A stretch of 43,372 nt of DNA from Clostridia bacterium (GCA_017936615.1 JAGBFF010000031.1:1-43372); one strand, 5' to 3'; positions 8,081 through 20,046 are shown, numbered from the stretch's first letter. Translations and numbers: made by a program. The notes: generated from the sequence alone by a model not told the origin.

Positions 8081-9310
8081 TTAATCCTTCAAACTCTTGT
8101 TACCGAAATAGCGCGCATATTTTTTGAAATAGCTCGCCTGGTTTTTGTGGAAATAGATCCACCGCCGGAAACTCCAATCCTTCTTGTACATCAGCGATTT
8201 GCACATCTTGCGCCGACGGATCAGCTCGCGCGCCTTCTGACGCAGCTCCGGATCGGAAACATACTCAAAAATAATGTGTTTCGGAATCAGCGTCCACAAC
8301 GCCTCACCGTTAGCGATCGTGCACTCCACCGGCTTGTCCAGCAGAATATCCTCCACCATGTACTGCGCGAGATTGTAGCCCTCCGCCGTCACGAAATAAC
8401 TGCTGCGGCCCTGGCGAGGATTCATTTCAAACAGCTTGTACTGTCCGTCGCGGCTGTCCAGCTTGAAATCGAAGTTGGCAAACCCGATGTAGCCGATATC
8501 CTCCAAAAACGCCTTCATCTGCCGCGCCAGCTGGCGATCCTCCGCCGGGATGATTGCCGCATAGCTGCCGATACCCTCAGGAGAATGCTCCTCCAGCAAC
8601 GCCTGACCCAGCGCGATCAGCCGCACCTTGCCGTCCTTGCCGCAGTAGCACTTCATCACACGCATATGGCTGTCATCACCCGGGATGTACTCCTGAATGA
8701 TGAGGTGGTCCTGATACGACGAACCATAGATCGCCGTCACGATGGCGTCAAATTCCTCTTTGGTCTCTGCCACAAACACCTTTTTCTTGTGCGGAAAATG
8801 GCAGTTCCAGTACGCCACGCTGTTGGACGGCTTGATGACCACAGGGAATGCAAACGGTACCTCAAAGCCCTCGTAGTTATTCACCGTCACCGTGGTCGTC
8901 TTGGGATACGCAAACCCGTACTGATCGCACAGCGAATAGAAAGACTCCTTCATGCTGAGTCGCATCAGCAGCGGTTCGTCAATACACGCAAACCGATAAT
9001 ACGGACGCAGCGCTTCCTGGTTGCGCACCAACAGCTTGGTGTAGTTATCGCCGCACGGCACGAGCAGCAGCGGCGTATCCTTCGCATACCGTCCCGCAAA
9101 TTCGATCAGTGTACTGCAGAACACCTCGTCCTCTTCCAAACGCGGTTCAACAACCTCAACGGTTACGATACGGCTGTTGGAGGTGGCGCCGAGACGTCCC
9201 TTGCCGATAGCAACAGAGTGAAGCCCGTATGCCTCATGGAACGAGCGAGCCATGCCGTAAACATTGATGTCACTGCCCAACAAAACGGGAACGAATTTCA
9301 GTTGCGTCAT
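8081..9310 (-). CDS. ATP-grasp carboxylate-amine ligase, possibly D-aspartate ligase-like
   Basis: 409 residues. An N-terminal pre-ATP-grasp region (VPVLLGSDINVYGMARSFHE) precedes an ATP-grasp fold (about 110-330) with FPVVIKPSNS, IIQEYIPGDDSHMRV and the metal-binding end LFEMNPRQGRSSYF (E and N ligands). A basic tail RRRKMCKSLMYKKDWSFRRW follows. Such enzymes ligate an amino group to an acyl phosphate; the family includes the Enterococcus D-Asp ligase that builds peptidoglycan cross-bridges. Adjacency to an asparagine synthase (25 bases) fits a ligate-then-amidate pair, which is inference. An upstream in-frame GTG exists, but AAGGAAG seven bases before ATG 9310 favours the shorter form. It lies 43 bases after guaB. 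Confidence 0.88.
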   Translation of the reverse strand: MTQLKFVPVLLGSDINVYGMARSFHEAYGLHSVAIGKGRLGATSNSRIVTVEVVEPRLEEDEVFCSTLIEFAGRYAKDTPLLLVPCGDNYTKLLVRNQEALRPYYRFACIDEPLLMRLSMKESFYSLCDQYGFAYPKTTTVTVNNYEGFEVPFAFPVVIKPSNSVAYWNCHFPHKKKVFVAETKEEFDAIVTAIYGSSYQDHLIIQEYIPGDDSHMRVMKCYCGKDGKVRLIALGQALLEEHSPEGIGSYAAIIPAEDRQLARQMKAFLEDIGYIGFANFDFKLDSRDGQYKLFEMNPRQGRSSYFVTAEGYNLAQYMVEDILLDKPVECTIANGEALWTLIPKHIIFEYVSDPELRQKARELIRRRKMCKSLMYKKDWSFRRWIYFHKNQASYFKKYARYFGNKSLKD

Positions 9311-9353
9311 AAACACACTTCCTTAACACAAGAGAGCCTTACCCTCTCGCGAA

Positions 9354-12655
<3,302 letters not shown>

Positions 12656-12672
<17 letters not shown>

Positions 12673-13867
12673 GCTCGTTCTCCTCTCGCTGCTCCGCCGC
12701 CCCGATGAAAGGGGTGCCGTCCGCACACACCGGTTGGCCGGACTCGTCGACGGTGATATCGATAATATCCGAACGGGTATATTTGCGGATATCCCGCATG
12801 CGGAACTGATCCATATCCGTCGTAAAGGTGATCGCCATACCGTGCCGCTTGGCGCGACCGGTACGCCCAATGCGATGCAGGTAATATTCGTTTTCGTCGG
12901 GAATGTCGTAATTAAATACCGCTTCCACGTCATCCACGTCGATGCCGCGTGCCGCCACGTCGGTGGCAACGAGGATGGCGAACTTACCCTTACGGAAGCC
13001 CTCCATCACGCGGTTACGCTGCGCCTGCGGTATATCGCCGTGCAGGCAATCCACCGAGCACGCACGCTTTTGCAGCTGTTTAGTAAGCCACTGCACCGTG
13101 CTCTTTCGATTGCAAAAGATCATCGCGCGGGTCAGCTCCAGCGACTCCACCAGCTTGCAAACCAGCTCCAGCCGATCGCTCATCTCCGCCTGCAGGGCAT
13201 ACTGCACGATATGCGGTCGATCCTCACCCTGTGCTTCCACCGTGATCTCAACCGCATCGTGCTGATACTCCCACGCCACGTCCATGACCTCACGGGAAAT
13301 GGTGGCGCTAAACAGTGCTACCTGCGTATCACTCGGCGTAGCGTTAAGAATCTTGCGAACGTCACGGATAAAGCCCATTTTGAGCATTTCATCCGCTTCA
13401 TCCAGCACGGCGGTGTACACGTTGCCAAGCCACACCGTGCCGCGGTTCATATGATCCAACAAGCGACCGGGGGTAGCGACGATGATATGCGGCTCTTTCT
13501 TCAATGCCGTGATCTGCCGGTTGATCGACTGACCGCCGTACAGCGCCACAATGTGGATCTCCGGCAAAAACACCGCCAGCTGCTTGAGATCGTCAGCGAT
13601 CTGAATACACAGCTCACGCGTGGGGCAGATCACCAAGCCCTGAATATCGTGGCAATCGGGACGGAAGCATTCAAGCAGCGGAATACCAAAGGAACACGTC
13701 TTTCCGGTACCGGTAGGCGCCTTGGCGATCACGTCGCGCCCCTCCAGCAATGGCGGAATCGCCCGTTCCTGAATCGGCGTCGCCTGCGAAAAACCCATTA
13801 CAGACAGCGCTTTCATCAGCTCCGGACGAAGCTCCAATTCTTCAAAACCGTTTAGTGCCTGTGCCAT
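12656..13867 (-). CDS. DEAD-box ATP-dependent RNA helicase
   Basis: 403 residues with all helicase motifs: Q motif ([14 protein letters not shown]), Walker A APTGTGKT at 50-57, PTREL, ATPGR, DEAD at 156-159, SAT (LFSATIS), and in domain 2 [12 protein letters not shown] and HRIGRTGRA. It unwinds RNA duplexes in ribosome assembly or mRNA decay. The C-terminus is short with no RNA-binding extension, so it resembles compact CshA/RhlE-type enzymes without the DbpA tail. It starts at ATG 13867, with GGAGGT 11 bases upstream (rather long spacing). It has its own promoter and overlaps lepA by 17 bases. Confidence 0.94.
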
Positions 13868-13882
13868 ACCGTACCGTGACCT

Positions 13883-13939
13883 CCAAATACTATACCACTA
13901 TATTTGGTCTAGTATAGCACAATTCTCGTTGACAGGCAA
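13883..13939 (-). promoter_or_regulatory. Helicase promoter with overlapping palindrome (candidate operator)
   Basis: Minus strand TTGCCT (13939-13934), 17-base spacer, TATACT (13916-13911). Immediately downstream the palindrome CCAAATA (13907-13901) with 11 inner bases and TATTTGG (13889-13883) spans the predicted transcription start and touches the Shine-Dalgarno. It could be a repressor operator or, if transcription starts at its edge, an SD-occluding RNA hairpin. Confidence 0.6.
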
Positions 13940-13984
13940 GTAAAAACCTGCAAAAACCGAACGAAAAAAGACAAATTTTATTCG

Positions 13985-14362
13985 TTAACTCGTATAATTT
14001 TCTAAAATCGCCGCCAGCTCCTCCTCGCTGTTCACCGCAACACCATCCTTCAAAAGACGCTGCTCCTCTTCCGGCAGTGTCCGCACGTCGACCTCGTATA
14101 CCGTCAGCGGCTCACTCTCCCCCGCGATGAACAGTGCGACCTGCCCGTCCCATTCCTTCAGCATACGGGCGTAGGACGAGGTTACAGCGGTCGTAGCGGT
14201 TGTGCCGTTCAGAGCGCCACCGCGCTGTGTCGGCGCTTCCTCGCTTGGACCGAGCGGCAGCAGCGCCCCGACCCACATAGCGGAACCGATCAACAGGGAG
14301 CAGGCGATCACCGCCGGTATCCATTCCCGCCGTTTTGCACGTTTATCCGTTGTCTGCGGCAT
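13985..14362 (-). CDS. BofC C-terminal-domain-like membrane-anchored protein
   Basis: 125 residues: basic N-terminus (MPQTTDKRAKRREW), one membrane segment (about 15-37, IPAVIACSLLIGSAMWVGALL), a low-complexity Thr/Ala/Gly linker, and a C-terminal domain MLKEWDGQVALFIAGESEPL, VYEVDVRTLPEEEQRLLKDG, then ELAAILENYTS. This pattern resembles the BofC C-terminal domain; B. subtilis BofC is a forespore protein restraining the SpoIVB protease in sigma-K checkpoint control. Whether this protein has that role is unknown. A frame extension upstream exists, but ATG 14362, preceded by AGAGGAG at 7 bases, is preferred. A sigma-G-like promoter candidate is noted upstream. Confidence 0.75.
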   Translation of the reverse strand: MPQTTDKRAKRREWIPAVIACSLLIGSAMWVGALLPLGPSEEAPTQRGGALNGTTATTAVTSSYARMLKEWDGQVALFIAGESEPLTVYEVDVRTLPEEEQRLLKDGVAVNSEEELAAILENYTS

Positions 14363-14386
14363 AATTTCACTCCTCTTCGTCCATAT

Positions 14387-14415
14387 TAGTGTGGACATCC
14401 GCCAAACGAATATGC
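14387..14415 (-). promoter_or_regulatory. Candidate sigma-F/G-type promoter of the BofC-like gene
   Basis: Minus strand GCATA (14415-14411), 17-base spacer, CACACTA (14393-14387), close to the forespore consensus gHATR / CATWMTA with one mismatch in the -10. It lies 24 bases upstream of the start. Such short motifs occur by chance, so this is only suggestive, though it fits a BofC-like gene. Confidence 0.3.
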
Positions 14416-14434
14416 GAATTTATCATTTTACTAT

Positions 14435-14463
14435 TTGACTTTTTGCCGCTTCTGCTATAATAT
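14435..14463 (+). promoter_or_regulatory. Promoter of penicillin-binding protein gene
   Basis: TTGACT (14435-14440) and TATAAT (14456-14461) with a 15-base spacer, or TAATAT (14458-14463) with 17. It faces away from the BofC-like gene. Confidence 0.6.
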
Positions 14464-14530
14464 ATCCTTGATGAATTGTGTAAACCGCCGTCTTTGCGGC
14501 TGATAGTCTGTCTCAGAAGGAGGAATTACT

Positions 14531-16834
14531 GTGGCCGTTAAAAAGCAGTCGCCCGATCCCAAGGGCCCGAAGAAAACCAACGCGGACGACAGCACCGCGG
14601 AAAAGGAATCCCGGTTCCCCACCGTGTGGAGTCGCGTTCGTTTCGGCTTGAGTATTTTCGCCAAGGCCCTGCTATCGCTCTGCCTGGTCCTCGTCATCAC
14701 CGGCTGTATCGTCGCCTGTGTTTTGACGATCTACGTAACCACCACGTTTGATAAAAACGCCGTGCCGGATATCGACGTCATCAACCAGAGTCAAACCTCC
14801 ATCATTATGGTGCAGGATTCGAAAACGGGTGAGTTCGTCGAGCATCAACGACTGGATGGTGTTAAGCGCGAGTTTGTCGATTTAAAAAACATCCCCGTCA
14901 ACCTGCAAAACGCCGTCGTCGCCATCGAGGACGAACGCTTCCATGAGCATTACGGTGTAGACTGGAAGCGTACCGTGTCCGCTGTGGCTAACATCGTGCT
15001 GCACTTCCGCGAGACGGAATACGGCGGTTCCACGCTGACCCAACAGCTCGTCAAGAATCTAACGGGCAACGACGACCATACCATTGAGCGTAAGATCACC
15101 GAGATCCTCACCGCGATCGAATTGGAACAGCAATACTCCAAGGACGAGATTCTGCAGGCATATCTGAACATCATTCCGCTTACCGGCACCATTGAAGGTG
15201 TCGGCGCAGGCGCGCAGTATTATTTCGGCAAGGATGTCAGCGAACTGTCGCTGGCAGAATGTGCCGTGCTGGCCAGCATCACCAACAACCCCAGCAAATA
15301 TAATCCTTACCGACGTCCTGAAAACCTGCTTCAGCGTCAGCGTACGGTGCTGCGCAAAATGCACGAGCTGGGCTTTATCACCACCGATGAATACCAGCAA
15401 GCGCTGGGCGAGGAGATCTATTTTTCCCGCAGCAGCCAAGCCGTCACAGTGTACGATTACTACACGGAAATGGTCATCGACGACGTGATCCGTGATCTGC
15501 AAAACACCTATGGCTACACCGAAGTACAAGCGGAAAATATGGTGTTTTACGGCGGCCTGACTATTTATTCCTGTGAAGATCCGGAGCTGCAGGCCAAGGT
15601 CGAGGCGATCTATGCCGACGATGAAAACTTCGTAGATATCAAGGGTGACGAAGAAAACGCCCAGGCATCGATCTTCGTGATGGACTACACCGGCAAGGCG
15701 GTTGCCGTCGCCGGCGGTCGCGGAGAAAAGAAGGCGAACCGCATTCTGAACCGCGCCACCGACTCGATGCGTCAGCCCGGTTCGGCGATGAAACCGATCG
15801 CCATTTACGCACCCGCCGTGTACAATAACGTCATCAACTATTCGTCGCCGATCCGCGATATGTATATCACGCTGAAAAACGGTTCAAAATGGCCGAAGAA
15901 CTATAACCGTCCTCACGAGGACCGCGGTATGACGACCATTGAAAAAGCCATTCAGTCATCCATGAACACCGTCCCGGCACAGATCCTGAATTCACTGATG
16001 CCGGTCAACACCGCGTTTGATTTCCTGACGAAATCGCTGCATATGACCTCGTTGGATAAGACCTGGGATCGTGACTTCGCACCGATGGCGCTGGGTGGTT
16101 TGACCAACGGCGTCTACGGCCGCGAGATCGCTGCCGCGTATCAGATCTTCGGCAACGGCGGCATTTACAACGAGCCGTATTCCTACACCAAGGTCGTACG
16201 CAACGGCGAGGTGATCCTGCAAAACGGTCCGGGCGCTTCCGGTTACATTTCGGAACGCGCACTTGATGCGGACTCCGCCTACATCACCAACCGTCTGTTG
16301 CAAACCGTTGTTTTCGGTAACGACGCCCCCACCGCCAAGGACCTGAAATCGTCCTGGAAGGAGTGGGAGATCTTTGCCAAGACCGGTACGACGCAGGACA
16401 ACAACGACGTGTGGCTGGTGGGCGGCACACCGAAATACGTGGCGGCAAGCTGGTACGGCTACGACCAAAACCAGGAACTGACCACCGCACAGAAAAAAGT
16501 GGCACGCAACGTGTGGAACACCGTTATGCTGGCACTGCACGAAGGTGACGAGCCGATGACCTTTGATGCGGTAAAAGCCGCGACGGTCGAAGCAGTCTTC
16601 TGCGACGAAACCGGCCTGTTGGCAACCGACGCCTGCAAAAGGACCGAAACCGGTGTATACAAGGCGGGACACATGCCAGCGACCTGCTCGCACGGCGCCG
16701 TGATCGAGGAGGAGAAGCCCGACACACTTCCCGGCAAGCATGAGACGACCTCCTCGACCGGCACTACCTCCACCGCCGCACCGACGACCACCACCCTGCC
16801 GGCAACCACACCAACCTCTACGGACGATCCCTGA
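14531..16834 (+). CDS. Class A penicillin-binding protein (bifunctional transglycosylase/transpeptidase)
   Basis: 767 residues; polymerises lipid II and cross-links stem peptides outside the membrane. The cytoplasmic N-terminus is basic and the membrane helix is at about 43-70. The GT51 transglycosylase has catalytic EDERFHEHYG (E133) and GGSTLTQQLVKN. The transpeptidase has SxxK with nucleophile S418 (SAMK), SMN at 477-479 and KTGT at 617-620. A Ser/Thr/Pro-rich tail (TTSSTGTTSTAAPTTTTLP) ends the protein, as in many clostridial PBP1a proteins. The start is GTG 14531, with AAGGAGG 7 bases before. It is monocistronic, with its own promoter and a strong terminator. Confidence 0.95.
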   Translation: MAVKKQSPDPKGPKKTNADDSTAEKESRFPTVWSRVRFGLSIFAKALLSLCLVLVITGCIVACVLTIYVTTTFDKNAVPDIDVINQSQTSIIMVQDSKTGEFVEHQRLDGVKREFVDLKNIPVNLQNAVVAIEDERFHEHYGVDWKRTVSAVANIVLHFRETEYGGSTLTQQLVKNLTGNDDHTIERKITEILTAIELEQQYSKDEILQAYLNIIPLTGTIEGVGAGAQYYFGKDVSELSLAECAVLASITNNPSKYNPYRRPENLLQRQRTVLRKMHELGFITTDEYQQALGEEIYFSRSSQAVTVYDYYTEMVIDDVIRDLQNTYGYTEVQAENMVFYGGLTIYSCEDPELQAKVEAIYADDENFVDIKGDEENAQASIFVMDYTGKAVAVAGGRGEKKANRILNRATDSMRQPGSAMKPIAIYAPAVYNNVINYSSPIRDMYITLKNGSKWPKNYNRPHEDRGMTTIEKAIQSSMNTVPAQILNSLMPVNTAFDFLTKSLHMTSLDKTWDRDFAPMALGGLTNGVYGREIAAAYQIFGNGGIYNEPYSYTKVVRNGEVILQNGPGASGYISERALDADSAYITNRLLQTVVFGNDAPTAKDLKSSWKEWEIFAKTGTTQDNNDVWLVGGTPKYVAASWYGYDQNQELTTAQKKVARNVWNTVMLALHEGDEPMTFDAVKAATVEAVFCDETGLLATDACKRTETGVYKAGHMPATCSHGAVIEEEKPDTLPGKHETTSSTGTTSTAAPTTTTLPATTPTSTDDP

Positions 16835-16847
16835 AACCTGTTTTCTG

Positions 16848-16886
16848 CGCCCATCCGTATGTCGGATGGGCGTTTCCTTTTTCTTT
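16848..16886 (+). terminator. Rho-independent terminator of the PBP gene
   Basis: Stem CGCCCATCCG (16848-16857) and CGGATGGGCG (16863-16872), 5-base loop, then TTTCCTTTTTCTTT. Confidence 0.92.
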
Positions 16887-16926
16887 GATTTTTTGATGAA
16901 AAATAAGAATTTTTCAAATTTTTTGC

Positions 16927-16955
16927 TTGCTTTTTCATCCGTAATGTGATATAGT
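16927..16955 (+). promoter_or_regulatory. Promoter of the ACT-protein/hom/lysC cluster
   Basis: TTGCTT (16927-16932), 17-base spacer, TATAGT (16950-16955), 44 bases before the start codon. No T-box, lysine riboswitch or leader peptide can fit in this short leader. Confidence 0.6.
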
Positions 16956-16998
16956 GTTCACATATTTTGTACATCTGTTCTTGGGTGGTGGACACTTT

Positions 16999-17487
16999 AT
17001 GGCTTTAACCGATGAATGGATCCTGGTTCGCGCCGATGTGCTGCCGGAGGTTTACCATCGTGTACTTGCCGCGCGGGAGGACCTTTCCTCCGGTCGCATC
17101 CGCTCCGTGAGTGAAGCAGCTCGTCTGCACGGTCTTTCGCGCAGCGCGTATTATAAGTATAGGGACGCCGTCACGCCGTACGTCGGCAAATCGGCTTCAG
17201 CGACCATGACGGTGGAGCTGCTGCTGCAGGATTGTCCCGGCGTGCTGTCTGGCGTACTGGCGGCGTTTGCCAAGGCGGGCGCCAACATTCTCACCGTCAA
17301 TCAAGACTCCCCCGACAGTGGCAAAGCGCAGGCGACTCTGTGTGCGCGGACCGACACGATGTCGACACCGCTGGATCTTTTCATTGAACAGATCGGACGC
17401 ATCCCGGGTGTCCAGCATGTTATCAGTGTGCGGCGGCAAAACAACGCCGCGTCTTCGGAGAAACCGAAAGGAGAGGCAGTTCTATGA
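16999..17487 (+). CDS. ACT-domain protein, UPF0735/PheB-like
   Basis: 162 residues. The N-terminal part (about 1-60) reads LVRADVLPEVYHRVLAARED, SVSEAARLHGLSRSAYYKYRD, a helix-turn-helix-like segment. The C-terminal part (about 65-150) is an ACT domain, TMTVELLLQDCPGVLSGVLA and GANILTVNQD, which usually binds amino acids. The architecture matches the UPF0735 family (B. subtilis PheB), often found beside threonine-pathway genes; its biochemical role is not established. ATG 16999 after GGTGGTGG is chosen over an upstream in-frame ATG at 16954, which overlaps the -10 box. It overlaps hom by 4 bases (ATGA), implying translational coupling. Confidence 0.85.
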   Translation: MALTDEWILVRADVLPEVYHRVLAAREDLSSGRIRSVSEAARLHGLSRSAYYKYRDAVTPYVGKSASATMTVELLLQDCPGVLSGVLAAFAKAGANILTVNQDSPDSGKAQATLCARTDTMSTPLDLFIEQIGRIPGVQHVISVRRQNNAASSEKPKGEAVL

Positions 17488-18719
17488 TACAGGTTGCAAT
17501 TTTGGGGCACGGCGTTGTCGGCTCCGGCGTGGCGGAGGTGCTGCGTCAAAATCACGAAACCATTACACACAAGGCCGGCGATTCCATTGAGATCAAACGC
17601 ATCCTGGATCTGCGGAGTTTTCCCGATCTGCCGTATGCCTCGCTGTTCACCACCTCGTTTGACGAGATTCTGAACGATCCCGACATCCGCATCGTGGTGG
17701 AAACGATGGGCGGTCTGCATCCGGCGTACGACTATGTCAAAGCGTGCCTGCTCGCGGGCAAAAGCGTCGTCACCTCCAACAAAGAGCTGGTTGCCGCTTG
17801 CGGCGACGAGCTGCTGGCGGTCGCCAAGGAAAACAACCTGAATTTCCTGTTTGAAGCCAGCGTTGGCGGCGGTATTCCGATCCTGCGCCCACTGGACCAG
17901 TGCCTTGCTGCCAACGAGGTGTACGAGATCGCCGGTATTCTCAACGGCACGACCAACTTTATGCTCACCCGCATGGTGCAGGATCACATGGATTTTGACA
18001 CCGCGCTGGCGCTGGCGCAGCAGTTCGGCTACGCAGAGCGCAATCCCGCTGCCGATATCGAGGGCCACGACGCCTGCCGTAAGATCTGCATTCTGGCTTC
18101 CTTGGCGTTCGGTAAGCACGTGTATCCCGATCAGGTACATACCGAGGGTATCACCGAACTGACGCCGGAGGACGTGCGCTATGCCGACGCGTTGAGCTGC
18201 GTTATCAAGCTGATCGGTCGCGTGCGTCAGCAGGGTGATAAGATCCATTGTTTGGTTGCCCCCATGCTCATTCCGAAAACCAGTCTGCTTGCGGATGTTA
18301 ACGACGTGTTCAACGGCATTATGGTGCGCGGGAACGCTATCGGTGACGTGGTGTTCTACGGTCGCGGCGCCGGCAAGCTGCCTACCGCTTCGGCTGTGGT
18401 GGCGGACGTTATCGACGAGGTCAAGCACCTGAACGCCCGCAAATATCTGTTCTGGGATCGCGGTGAGCCGGACTATGTGTTGGATCCCAAAACCGACGCC
18501 TACGCTTACCTGTTGCGCTTCCGCACGGCGGATAAGCAAGCACTTCTCAACCGTCTTCACGAAGCACTGGGCGACATCGCCGTCGTCTCCTGTCCCGGTG
18601 CTCCGGAGGAGGAACTGGCGGTACGCACTCCGTCCGTTACCGAAGAAGAACTCAACCGTCAGCTGGCAACGCTCACCGATATTACGGTCGTTCGCCGTCT
18701 GCGGATCGCAGAACTGTAA
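17484..18719 (+). CDS. hom: Homoserine dehydrogenase
   Basis: 411 residues. It reduces aspartate semialdehyde to homoserine with NAD(P)H, the branch point to threonine and methionine. N-terminal Rossmann motif VAILGHGVVGSGVAEVL; VVTSNKELVA; catalytic region GILNGTTNFMLT; NPAADIEGHDACRK; a C-terminal regulatory ACT-like domain (about 335-411). It starts in the ATGA overlap with the ACT-domain gene, with GAAAGGAG upstream. lysC follows 18 bases downstream, so feedback-sensitive steps of the aspartate pathway are made together. Confidence 0.96.
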   Translation: MIQVAILGHGVVGSGVAEVLRQNHETITHKAGDSIEIKRILDLRSFPDLPYASLFTTSFDEILNDPDIRIVVETMGGLHPAYDYVKACLLAGKSVVTSNKELVAACGDELLAVAKENNLNFLFEASVGGGIPILRPLDQCLAANEVYEIAGILNGTTNFMLTRMVQDHMDFDTALALAQQFGYAERNPAADIEGHDACRKICILASLAFGKHVYPDQVHTEGITELTPEDVRYADALSCVIKLIGRVRQQGDKIHCLVAPMLIPKTSLLADVNDVFNGIMVRGNAIGDVVFYGRGAGKLPTASAVVADVIDEVKHLNARKYLFWDRGEPDYVLDPKTDAYAYLLRFRTADKQALLNRLHEALGDIAVVSCPGAPEEELAVRTPSVTEEELNRQLATLTDITVVRRLRIAEL

Positions 18720-18737
18720 AAGGAGGACTCATACATT

Positions 18738-19949
18738 ATGCTGATCGTACAGAAATTCGGCGGCAGCTCCGTCGCTGATGCCGAGCGCGTGATGCGTGTC
18801 GCGGACATCATCACCCGTACCTATCGGCAGGGCAATGAGGTTGTGGTCGTCGTTTCCGCACAGGGCGATACCACCGACGATCTCATCGCCAAAGCCAACG
18901 AGATCAACCCCAAAGCCAGCAAGCGTGAAATGGATATGCTGCTTGCCTCGGGTGAACAGATCTCCATCGCACTGCTCGCTATGGCCATCGAAAAGCTGGG
19001 TTGCCCGGCTATCTCGCTTCTTGGCTGGCAGGCGGGCTTCCGCACCAACTCCAAGTATTCCAACGCGCGCATCAAAAAGGTGGATTCCGAGCGCATCCGT
19101 GCGGAGCTGGACAAGAACAAGATCGTCATCGTTGCCGGCTTCCAGGGCCTCAACAAATACGACGATATCACCACCTTGGGTCGCGGCGGTTCGGACACCA
19201 GTGCCGTGGCGATCGCCGCTTCGATGCACGCCGATCTCTGCCAGATCTACACCGATGTGGACGGCGTTTATACCGCCGACCCGCGTAAGGTCCCGAACGC
19301 CATCAAGCTCGACGAGATCACCCACGATGAAATGCTGGAGCTCGCCACGCTGGGCGCGCAGGTGCTGAACAACCGTTCCGTGGAAATGGCGAAGAAATAC
19401 GGCATTGAGCTGGAGGTTCTCTCCAGTATTACTCAGAAACCCGGTACCAAAGTTAAGGAGGTCACCAACGTGGAAAAAATGTTGATCACCGGTGTCGCTA
19501 AGGACACCAGCATTGCTCGTATTGAGATCGTCGGTCTGCCCGACTCACCCGGCATCGCCTTCAAGGTGTTTGCTCTGGTAGCGCAGGCGCACGTCAACGT
19601 CGACATCATCCTGCAGTCTGTCGGCCGTGACGGCACGAAGGACATCTCCTTCACCGTGCCGGAGGCTGACGGCGAGAAGACGGTTGCCGCGTTGAAAGAG
19701 TACTGTGAGCGCCTCGGTGTCAAGACCATCAACTGCGACACCGACCTCGCCAAGGTCTCCATCGTCGGCGCGGGTATGGAAACCCACGAGGGTGTGGCTT
19801 CCAAAATGTTCGAGGCACTGTCGGACGCCAACATCAACATCCAGACCATCTCCACGAGCGAGATCAAAATCTCGGTGCTGATCGACCGCAAGGACGCCGA
19901 CCGCGCCGTCGCCTCGGTGCACAGCAAGTTCTTCGACACCGACGACTGA
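18738..19949 (+). CDS. lysC: Aspartate kinase, catalytic plus ACT regulatory domains
   Basis: 403 residues. It phosphorylates aspartate, first step to lysine, threonine and methionine. The kinase domain (about 1-235) has KFGGSSVAD at 6-14, SAQGDTTDDLI and GRGGSDTSAVAIA; two ACT domains follow (about 255-400). It starts at ATG 18738 after AAGGAGG. Inside the gene, AAGGAGG at 19455-19461 followed by GTG at 19470 would give a separate 159-residue ACT-only subunit, as known for B. subtilis aspartokinase II. It is the last gene before a terminator. Confidence 0.96.
   Translation: MLIVQKFGGSSVADAERVMRVADIITRTYRQGNEVVVVVSAQGDTTDDLIAKANEINPKASKREMDMLLASGEQISIALLAMAIEKLGCPAISLLGWQAGFRTNSKYSNARIKKVDSERIRAELDKNKIVIVAGFQGLNKYDDITTLGRGGSDTSAVAIAASMHADLCQIYTDVDGVYTADPRKVPNAIKLDEITHDEMLELATLGAQVLNNRSVEMAKKYGIELEVLSSITQKPGTKVKEVTNVEKMLITGVAKDTSIARIEIVGLPDSPGIAFKVFALVAQAHVNVDIILQSVGRDGTKDISFTVPEADGEKTVAALKEYCERLGVKTINCDTDLAKVSIVGAGMETHEGVASKMFEALSDANINIQTISTSEIKISVLIDRKDADRAVASVHSKFFDTDD
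19455..19472 (+). promoter_or_regulatory. Internal ribosome-binding site and GTG start for a LysC beta subunit
   Basis: AAGGAGG (19455-19461), 8 bases, then in-frame GTG (19470-19472); an ATG follows three codons later. It falls at the junction of the kinase and ACT domains, exactly where Bacillus-type aspartokinase II begins its beta subunit. The product would span 19470-19949 (159 residues). Confidence 0.7.
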
Positions 19950-19968
19950 TCCCATCACACATAACGCA

Positions 19969-20006
19969 AGCGGCACAGATGCGAATGCATCTGTGCCGCT
20001 TTCTGT
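19969..20006 (+). terminator. Rho-independent terminator after lysC
   Basis: Perfect 14-base stem AGCGGCACAGATGC (19969-19982) with GCATCTGTGCCGCT (19987-20000), GAAT loop, then TTCTGTT. Confidence 0.88.
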
Positions 20007-20017
20007 TGGGCATATTC

Positions 20018-20046
20018 TTGAATTCTCTGAACTACTATGATATACT
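20018..20046 (+). promoter_or_regulatory. Promoter of the DUF6472-like gene and hemW
   Basis: TTGAAT (20018-20023), 17-base spacer, TATACT (20041-20046), 20 bases before the small gene's start. Confidence 0.7.

Noticed and set aside
6283-8127. 614-codon plus-strand open frame opposite asnB
   Set aside because: Antisense shadow of asnB with biased composition and no recognisable domain.
12673-12969. N-terminal extension of lepA
   Set aside because: The extension lies inside the helicase gene in another frame and has no LepA similarity; ATG 12672 gives the standard start.
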